Below are positions 24,670-30,816 of a DNA stretch of 30,816 nt, piece after piece. The DNA comes from an uncultured Lachnospiraceae bacterium. GTDB lineage: Bacteria > Bacillota > Clostridia > Lachnospirales > Lachnospiraceae. A program made the position numbers and the translations under genes. The notes beneath the pieces are model-generated. The model worked only from the letters and a program-made list of their open reading frames with translations. It ran no database searches and was not told the DNA's origin. Numbering within the stretch: the stretch's first letter is position 1; each line of letters begins with the position of its first letter. The DNA is taken from assembly GCA_902803015.1 (NCBI GenBank), contig CADCOL010000223.1:1-30816 (forward strand). The letters are read 5' to 3'.

Positions 24670-27251
24670 CGGAAATCTCGGTATCGGTTCGCTCGCTCGT
24701 GGAATTCATCCTTCGAAACGGTGACATAGACAATACAAAAGGCGGTCGCAGCAGCGTGGATGCCATGCAGGCGGGCAGCAGGATTCATAAGAAACTCCAG
24801 AAAGCCGCCGGAAGCGATTATGAGGCGGAAGTGCCGCTCTGCCTTACCGTGCCGTTCGAAGATTTTATGCTTCGCGTCGAAGGAAGAGCCGACGGAATTA
24901 TTACGAAGAAAACCGGCGTTACCATTGATGAAATCAAGGGAACCTATAAAGACCTTTTGAAACTGAATGCGCCGGATATTCTGCACTTGGCACAGGCAAG
25001 ATGCTATGCCTACATGGTCTGTATAAAAGAGGATCTGGCGAAAATCAGTGTGCAGGTTACTTACTGCAATCTGGAAACCGAAGCGGTACGGCGTTTTAAG
25101 GAAACCTTAACCAGACAGGAGATTACGGATTGGTTTACGGCCCTTTTAAGGGAATATGAAAAATGGGCACGCCTTGAGGTTGAGTGGAATGAAATCCGTA
25201 CGAAGAGCATCGGCGGGATGATTTTCCCCTTTGATTACCGCAAAGGGCAGAAGAAACTGACCGAAAAATGCAAAAACGCATACGATAAAGGCCGTTTCCT
25301 TTTTCTGGAAGCACCGACCGGATGCGGCAAAACGATTACGACGTTGTATCCGGCAATCGAAACGATGGGAGAGGGAAAGGCGGAAAAGATTTTTTATTTA
25401 ACGGCCAAAACCATTACCCGGACCGTTGCCGCGGATACATTAAATATTTTAAGACGGAATGCGCTTCGCATCCGAAGCATCGTGCTGACTGCGAAAGAGA
25501 AGATTTGTGTCTGCAAAGAACCCGATTGCAACCCGCGCGACTGCAAACGGGCCAAGGGGCATTACGACCGGATTAATGACTGCATTTATGCAGTTATTAC
25601 GTCCGAGGAGGAATTAAGCCGGGAGCTGATTGAACGCTATGCGGAAGAATACCGTGTCTGTCCGTTTGAATTAAGCCTTGACTTAAGCCTTTTTGCCGAT
25701 GTGATTATCTGTGACTACAATTATCTGTACGATCCGCATGTGTATCTTCGCCGTTTCTTTGCGGACGGACAGAGAAGCTCCTATCTGTTTTTGACGGATG
25801 AGGCGCACAATCTCGTGGACCGTGCAAGGGAAATGTACTCCGCGACGCTCATGAAAGAAGAGATGCTTGCGCTGGCACGCTATTTGGAAAGCGAATGTCT
25901 GGGGGAGCAAAAATCGCCGATTCCGTTACGCTTTGCCCGACCGATTATCGATTCGCTTAAGGAATGCGACAAGTCCTTCCTTTTGGTGAAACGCAAATGC
26001 GATAAAGGCTTTTATGTGTACGAGGATACGGATGCCTTTGCACCGCAGCTTCGGGCATTAAACCGTTTTGCCTCGGTGGTACAAAGATTCCTCGAAGAAG
26101 AGGAAAAGCGCGGCGGCGATGTCCGTAAGGCAATTGTGAATTATTATTTTAAGGTCAGTCATTTCCGCGACATGTGGGAGTTGATGGGCGATGAGTACAA
26201 ACTCTATGCCGAACTGGATTCGGACGGGAATCTGAGTGTCAAACTTCTGTGCATGGATCCCGGAAGACTTTTGCAGGGCTGTCACATGCGGGGACGGGGC
26301 GGCGTTTTATTTTCCGCGACAATGTCGCCGACGGACTATTACAAGGACCTCCTGGGAGGACGCAAGGAAGATCCCGTATTCGCGGCGGAGTCGATTTTTT
26401 CCAAAGAAAATCGCAGAATCCTGGTTGCGAAAGACGTGACCAGCCGTTATGATGACAGAACAAAAGAAAATTACGAGCTGATTGCAGGCTATATTTATAA
26501 AAGCGTGAAGGTACACGCGGGAAATTACATGGTATTTTTCCCTTCGTTTGATTTTGCCGAAAGGGTGTATAATGCTTTACATGAGCGATATGCACCGATT
26601 CTGTTCGATATCGTGATGCAAAAGGAGAATATGTCGGAGTCTGAGCGTGAGGCATTCGTGGCAAAGTTTCGCAAGTCCGCGGCTTCGGCGAATGCGGCAG
26701 CGTCAAACGGATTGCCGGCCGGGTTGAAAAAAACGGAGGACAGTCAGGTTCAAATGCCCGGTTTTGGAAGCGATACCGGCAAAAAACGCGGAAAAACACT
26801 TCCCCTGACGAAGGGACTTGCGGGTATGAAGAGCCTTCCCGGAAATCCCATGCAGAGTCTTGTGGGCTTTTGCGTCATGGGCGGGATTTTTTCCGAAGGA
26901 ATTGATCTGACAGGGGAGGATTTAATCGGCGTTATCGTGGCAGGCGGCGGAATTCCCTACCTGACAAGGGACCGTGAACTGATGCGCGAATATTTTGACG
27001 AAGACGGCGGAAAAGGCTTTGAATATGCCTATATGATTCCGGGTCTTAACAAGGTTTTGCAGTCCGCGGGACGTCTGATTCGTACCGAGGAGGACGAAGG
27101 CTGCATCCTTTATTTAGAAAAGCGTTTCCGGAGACCGGAGTATGACGCGATTTTTCCAAAGCATATGAAACCGGAGCTCGAAGTAACCGTATCGACCGTA
27201 ACAAAGCATATGGCGGACTTCTGGGCGGATGCCGGATCTCATAGAAATTAA
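24666..27251 (+). CDS. Fusion of Cas4-like PD-(D/E)XK nuclease and XPD/DinG-type helicase
   Basis: An 861-residue protein that probably unwinds and cuts DNA. The N-terminal domain (about 1-180) has a RecB/Cas4-type nuclease core: D76 in GRADGI, E89-I-K91 and Q110-x3-Y114. A superfamily 2 helicase of the XPD/DinG group follows: Walker A APTGCGKT (216-223), then clustered cysteines C281, C283, C288 and C293 with further Cys that may hold an iron-sulfur cluster. DEAH is at 378-381, and the motif VI-like QSAGRLIRTEEDEG lies near residue 800. About 60 residues around 671-734 (Ala/Ser/Lys/Gly-rich) look like an inserted loop of low conservation. The start overlaps the CPBP gene by four bases. Its role is inferred from the domains. 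Confidence 0.9.
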   Translation: MTEISVSVRSLVEFILRNGDIDNTKGGRSSVDAMQAGSRIHKKLQKAAGSDYEAEVPLCLTVPFEDFMLRVEGRADGIITKKTGVTIDEIKGTYKDLLKLNAPDILHLAQARCYAYMVCIKEDLAKISVQVTYCNLETEAVRRFKETLTRQEITDWFTALLREYEKWARLEVEWNEIRTKSIGGMIFPFDYRKGQKKLTEKCKNAYDKGRFLFLEAPTGCGKTITTLYPAIETMGEGKAEKIFYLTAKTITRTVAADTLNILRRNALRIRSIVLTAKEKICVCKEPDCNPRDCKRAKGHYDRINDCIYAVITSEEELSRELIERYAEEYRVCPFELSLDLSLFADVIICDYNYLYDPHVYLRRFFADGQRSSYLFLTDEAHNLVDRAREMYSATLMKEEMLALARYLESECLGEQKSPIPLRFARPIIDSLKECDKSFLLVKRKCDKGFYVYEDTDAFAPQLRALNRFASVVQRFLEEEEKRGGDVRKAIVNYYFKVSHFRDMWELMGDEYKLYAELDSDGNLSVKLLCMDPGRLLQGCHMRGRGGVLFSATMSPTDYYKDLLGGRKEDPVFAAESIFSKENRRILVAKDVTSRYDDRTKENYELIAGYIYKSVKVHAGNYMVFFPSFDFAERVYNALHERYAPILFDIVMQKENMSESEREAFVAKFRKSAASANAAASNGLPAGLKKTEDSQVQMPGFGSDTGKKRGKTLPLTKGLAGMKSLPGNPMQSLVGFCVMGGIFSEGIDLTGEDLIGVIVAGGGIPYLTRDRELMREYFDEDGGKGFEYAYMIPGLNKVLQSAGRLIRTEEDEGCILYLEKRFRRPEYDAIFPKHMKPELEVTVSTVTKHMADFWADAGSHRN

Positions 27252-27271
27252 AACTACGGAGGTTTTACACA

Positions 27272-28585
27272 ATGTGGGCTTATGAAAGCGTATTTTATCA
27301 GATTTATCCGTTGGGATTTGCGGGAGCACCCTTCGAGAATGACGGTGTGCTGGAACACCGCATCTTAAAGGTGATTGACTGGATTCCGCACATGAAGAAA
27401 CTCGGAATCAATGCGATTTATTTTTCGCCGGTTTTTGAATCCGATACCCATGGATACAATACGAGGGACTATACGAAAATCGACTGTCGTCTCGGTACCA
27501 ATGAGGACTTTGCAAAAGTATGCAAGGCCCTTCACAAAGAAGGCATCAAGGTGGTTTTAGACGGCGTATTCAATCATGTCGGCCGCGGTTTCTGGGCATT
27601 TCAGGATGTTTTAAAGAACCGCGAGAGTTCTCCTTATGTCAGCTGGTTTAACCGTATTGCATTTGACGGAAACTCCAATTACAATGACGGACTCTGGTAT
27701 GAAGGCTGGGAAGGCAATTACGACCTGGTAAAGCTCAATCTTCACAATGAGGATGTGATTCAGCATATTTTCCATGCCGTGGAAGGCTGGATGAATGAGT
27801 TTGACATCGACGGCATCCGTCTGGATGTGGCATACTGCCTCGATTACGGATTCTTAAACCGCCTGCGAGGATTCTGCGATTCGAAGAAAGAGGACTTTTT
27901 CTTACTCGGAGAGGTGCTTCACGGCGAGTACGGCAGAATGTTAAACGAAATGAATATCCATTCCGTTACGAATTATCAGTGCTACAAGGGAATTCATTCT
28001 TCGTTTAATTCCGCGAATATGTTTGAGATTATTCATTCCCTGCTTCGTCTGTTTGAGGATCAGCAGTGGGCGGTGGCACGAGGTGCTCATCTTTTAAGCT
28101 TTGCGGATAATCATGATGTAACGCGTATTGCAAGCATCATTCAGGATCCGAACTGTCTGCCGCTTGTGTATGCAATGGTGTTCGGTATGCCTGGTATCCC
28201 CTGCGTTTACTACGGTTCCGAGTGGGGCACAAAGGCGGACAAGTCCCAGGGAGATCCCGCACTTCGTCCTTGCTTTGATAAGCCGGAGTGGAACGAGCTT
28301 ACGGACTTTATTGCGAAACTTGCCAACGCCAAGACCGGAAGCGAAGCGCTTAACTACGGTAATTTCCGTAGCGTGGTTTTGACGAATAAGCAGTGCATTT
28401 TTGAAAGAAAAAGCGAAAATGAGCGTGTGCTCGTAGCCATCAACATGGATTCAAACGATTATACGGCGCATTTCGATGCAGGATGCGGTCAGGCGGTTGA
28501 CCTGATTACCGGCGAGCTGCATGATTTCGGCGGCGGAAGTCGGATGCCGGCTTATTCTGCGGCATTCTGGAAGTGCGAACGATAA
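27272..28585 (+). CDS. Cytosolic GH13 alpha-amylase family glycoside hydrolase
   Basis: An alpha-glucan hydrolase of family GH13, 437 residues, probably acting on maltodextrins inside the cell because there is no signal peptide. The four GH13 regions are complete: DGVFNH (97-102), GIRLDVA (181-187, nucleophile D185), GEV (213-215, acid/base E214) and FADNHD (277-282, D282). The order and short length resemble neopullulanase- or maltogenic-like enzymes without the N-terminal starch-binding domain. The ribosome binding site CGGAGG (27257-27262) fits the ATG at 27272. It follows the helicase gene by 20 bp, so it may share the operon. Exact substrate specificity is not readable. Confidence 0.92.
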   Translation: MWAYESVFYQIYPLGFAGAPFENDGVLEHRILKVIDWIPHMKKLGINAIYFSPVFESDTHGYNTRDYTKIDCRLGTNEDFAKVCKALHKEGIKVVLDGVFNHVGRGFWAFQDVLKNRESSPYVSWFNRIAFDGNSNYNDGLWYEGWEGNYDLVKLNLHNEDVIQHIFHAVEGWMNEFDIDGIRLDVAYCLDYGFLNRLRGFCDSKKEDFFLLGEVLHGEYGRMLNEMNIHSVTNYQCYKGIHSSFNSANMFEIIHSLLRLFEDQQWAVARGAHLLSFADNHDVTRIASIIQDPNCLPLVYAMVFGMPGIPCVYYGSEWGTKADKSQGDPALRPCFDKPEWNELTDFIAKLANAKTGSEALNYGNFRSVVLTNKQCIFERKSENERVLVAINMDSNDYTAHFDAGCGQAVDLITGELHDFGGGSRMPAYSAAFWKCER

Positions 28586-28620
28586 ACGCCGGAGTTTGAA
28601 AAAATCTTGGGAAAAAGATT

Positions 28621-30060
28621 ATGAAAGAAGCGGTAAATGAGAAACAACCGAAGAACGAAAGCACCTTTGACCGGATTCTTCTGGCTTGCGGTTATGTTTT
28701 GATTTGCCTGCTGTTAATCGGTGTGCTGGGAATTGTGCTTTTGGCCGGCGCAATCCTGGCAACCGCTTTATTTGCCGTCGTGCTTGCGGGAATCGCAGAA
28801 TTCTTCGGCGGACTGATTCTGACCGGTGCGGGGCTGGTTCACATGATTTCCATGCCGCGAGGGTCGGTAATTAATGTGGGCCTTGGAATGGCCGTGTCCA
28901 TTCTGGGAATCCTGACGGAATTATTCTTATTCTGGGTGGCGCTTGATGTTGTGCCGTGGATGATCGGAAAAGTTCGAAAAGAGAAGCCTCATGTGATGGC
29001 GAAGGATATTCGAGGATATTGCGGACGGGTTCTTCGAACAGGTCTGATTCTCGGCGGAATCGGAATTGTCCTTATTGTGGTCGGCCTGCTTTTAGGCGGT
29101 GCTTCGGATATCCGGAAACGCTCGGTTCTTGCGTACCGTGAGACCATGGAGGCGATAGAGGATACGGCCAGAATGCTGCCTTTTTCGAAGAGTTTCCAGA
29201 ATATGAATCTGCTTTCGTTTGATTACAAGGACCGTGTTTTCAGCGTGGGACTCAATGATTACTACGATTTGTATCACGGGGACAAAGAGTATACAAAGGT
29301 GGCGGATGCGTCCGAGGTGCGTTCTCTGAAGGTCAGTGCTTTAAGCGGAGTTTTCAGCATTCTGCCGAACGAGAATGACGAGTATGCCGTGCAGAGTTTT
29401 GAAAGCGGGGACTATCAGGTATTTCTCGAGGACGGGACACTGATCGTGGATATCTATCCCTATCTGCATTCCGCAAAGGAAGAGGATCTGCCGCAGGTGA
29501 TGCTGCTTGTTCCGAAGGATGTGTACTTCGAGTCCTTTGAACTGTACTGTTCGGGCCGTGCAATGGTTTCCACCGCGGATTTAAAGGGTGACGAAGCGTA
29601 TGTATTTTTCCCGATGGGAGAAGCCTTATTCTTAGACCGCATGGATTTTAAGAGTGTGCATATCCAGAGCGGACTCGGCGACCTTACCGTGGAGCATTTG
29701 ACCGCGGACGAGGTATTTGCGGATGCCGGCAGCGGCGAGATGGTTTTGAAAGATGTTTCGGTTGGCAATGTTTCGCTGACGGAGAGTTCCGGAAAACTCA
29801 TCGTGCTTGGTAAAATACTCGGAGATATTTCGATTCAATGCGGCGTCGGGGAAGTGCGAATCCTGCTTGACGGTTTTACGGCGGATGATTATCATCTGGC
29901 TTTGAAGGGCACCCCGAATGAAATGCGTATCGGGGAGACGAATTATAAGGGGTATCCGCTTTTTGTATCGAAGGAAGCTTCAAAGGATGTAGCAAAGGAC
30001 GGAATGAAGGTAAAAACGATTTCCGCGGATGTAAGAATCGGCAGGGTGTCGGTAGAATAA
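28621..30060 (+). CDS. Membrane protein with DUF4097-like beta-repeat domain
   Basis: A 479-residue protein with an unusual build. Residues about 18-160 hold four or more hydrophobic segments. They are followed by an outward-facing region that resembles DUF4097 or adhesin-like beta-helix domains (about 210-479). That region contains repeated short strands such as VRSLKVSALSGVFSI, SVHIQSGLGDLTVEHL and GDISIQCGVGEVRIL. The membrane part resembles DUF1700 proteins, which commonly neighbour DUF4097 genes; here the two seem fused. The family often acts in envelope stress sensing, but I see no PadR regulator or LiaF-like gene beside it. The ATG is preceded by a modest GGGAAAA site. Confidence 0.7.
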   Translation: MKEAVNEKQPKNESTFDRILLACGYVLICLLLIGVLGIVLLAGAILATALFAVVLAGIAEFFGGLILTGAGLVHMISMPRGSVINVGLGMAVSILGILTELFLFWVALDVVPWMIGKVRKEKPHVMAKDIRGYCGRVLRTGLILGGIGIVLIVVGLLLGGASDIRKRSVLAYRETMEAIEDTARMLPFSKSFQNMNLLSFDYKDRVFSVGLNDYYDLYHGDKEYTKVADASEVRSLKVSALSGVFSILPNENDEYAVQSFESGDYQVFLEDGTLIVDIYPYLHSAKEEDLPQVMLLVPKDVYFESFELYCSGRAMVSTADLKGDEAYVFFPMGEALFLDRMDFKSVHIQSGLGDLTVEHLTADEVFADAGSGEMVLKDVSVGNVSLTESSGKLIVLGKILGDISIQCGVGEVRILLDGFTADDYHLALKGTPNEMRIGETNYKGYPLFVSKEASKDVAKDGMKVKTISADVRIGRVSVE

Positions 30061-30100
30061 AATATGGCTGAACGCCGTCGATGACGCGGACGGATGTGTA

Positions 30101-30107
30101 AAAGGAG
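30101..30107 (+). promoter_or_regulatory. Ribosome binding site of the last gene
   Basis: AAAGGAG, eight bases before the ATG at 30116, supports translation of the incomplete gene at the window edge. Confidence 0.75.
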
Positions 30108-30115
30108 ATGTAAGA

Positions 30116-30816
30116 ATGAAATACTGTTTTAATTGTAATACGCCGATGAAGGATGAAGAAAATATCTGCGTAAGATGCGGAGCCGACCAGGGAAATGCGG
30201 GAAGCGTTTATCCGGCAGGCGGATACGGCGGGCAGATGTACTATGACGGGATGCAGGCGGAGAAAGAGGTTAAGACAAGGTCTGCGGCGCTTCCGATTGC
30301 ATCATTTGTTCTGTCATTCTTTCTGGCACCCATCGGCGTTCTTCTCGGAATCATAGCGCTGATAACGAAGAGTTCAAAGAAAGGATTCGCCGTTGCGGGT
30401 ATCGCAATCGGTCTTTGCGGTTCGCTTTGTGCGCTGGGAATCGGCGCTGTTATTGTTCCGCAGTATATGAAATATGTCGAAAAGTCAAAGGTTGCTTCGG
30501 ACAATATGCTTTGTGACAGCGTGCGGTCCGCGATTGTTACCGCAATGCTGGATCCTTCGGTTGTGATGAAACCGGATAACGGAATTCCGTTCAATTCCGA
30601 CTGGGTGTATGTAAAAAACATAGATGATAATACCCCGTTCGGAAAGGAAGTACGTGATATTCTCGGCTTTCCGCTTTCAAAAGCGGATGAAGAGATTAAA
30701 TCCCATTATCAGGGCAGCACGGCATACGGCATGCAGTTTCGGATTACCGGATCGAATATGGTGGAAGTAAGAATCGAGTACTCCGATTCAACAGGGCGAA
30801 AAGGAGCAGCCGGTCC
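30116..30816 (+). CDS. Zinc-ribbon membrane protein with pilin-like helix, 3' end missing
   Basis: The reading frame is open from the ATG to the window end (233 codons, incomplete). The N-terminus has a zinc ribbon with C4-x2-C7 and C18-x2-C21. It is followed by a Gly/Tyr-rich linker and two membrane helices (about 56-83 and 91-114) like DUF4190 proteins. Directly after these, PQYMKYVEKSKVASD (115-129) closely resembles the post-Pro22 part of type IV pilin helices (PQYxxYVxxSxV). The stretch before it, KKGFAVAG, resembles a prepilin peptidase site, but the Glu5 of pilins is absent (Gly instead). The remaining soluble part (about 150-233) has mixed strands. The function is unknown, and the gene is cut by the window edge. 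Confidence 0.8.
   Translation, partial: MKYCFNCNTPMKDEENICVRCGADQGNAGSVYPAGGYGGQMYYDGMQAEKEVKTRSAALPIASFVLSFFLAPIGVLLGIIALITKSSKKGFAVAGIAIGLCGSLCALGIGAVIVPQYMKYVEKSKVASDNMLCDSVRSAIVTAMLDPSVVMKPDNGIPFNSDWVYVKNIDDNTPFGKEVRDILGFPLSKADEEIKSHYQGSTAYGMQFRITGSNMVEVRIEYSDSTGRKGAAG

Overview
The window looks like a chromosomal segment of a Gram-positive anaerobe of the class Clostridia, most probably family Lachnospiraceae. The assignment is inferred from the gene repertoire and order: a long-form L17, a complete ECF energy module next to truA, rplM-rpsI, AddAB rather than RecBCD, strong AGGAGG-type ribosome binding sites and AT-rich promoters. All convincing genes lie on the + strand. No tRNA, rRNA, CRISPR array, transposase or prophage gene was seen.

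Region 1 (1-8860) is a modified version of the widespread Firmicutes cluster rplQ-ecfA1-ecfA2-ecfT-truA-rplM-rpsI. A pilT-type ATPase gene and a traX-family gene sit between rplQ and ecfA1. An AGCS-type Na+/amino acid symporter gene sits between truA and rplM. Strong rho-independent terminators follow rplQ, pilT and rpsI. Good promoters can be read before traX and before rplM, and the rplM leader carries a hairpin that could be an L13-type autoregulatory leader.

Region 2 (8860-15660) starts from an extended -10 promoter placed directly in the rpsI terminator. It reads through a membrane GGDEF-EAL protein with both active-site motifs intact, an 87-residue charged protein, a GDP-L-fucose synthase and a heterodimeric ABC exporter whose two ATPase sites are asymmetric. 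The common theme may be envelope or surface function, but that is inference.

Region 3 (15660-16690) holds a free-standing gene for a protein resembling a degenerate ECF sigma factor, with its own promoter and terminator. It is followed by about 190 bp with a nested hairpin that I cannot assign.

Region 4 (16690-30816) begins with addB-addA (double-strand break resection). It continues with a CPBP-family membrane protease overlapping by 4 nt a large protein with a Cas4-like PD-(D/E)XK nuclease domain fused to an XPD/DinG-type helicase. Then come a cytosolic GH13 alpha-glucan hydrolase, a membrane-anchored DUF4097-like protein, and an incomplete zinc-ribbon membrane protein with an unexpected type IV pilin-like helix. 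This last gene runs off the window.

I do not see a clear-cut undescribed defence or mobile system. The best second-look items are the zinc-ribbon/pilin-like chimera, the nuclease-helicase overlapped with a CPBP protease, the pilT/traX pair inside a ribosomal cluster, the sigma-like protein and the structured intergenic element before addB.
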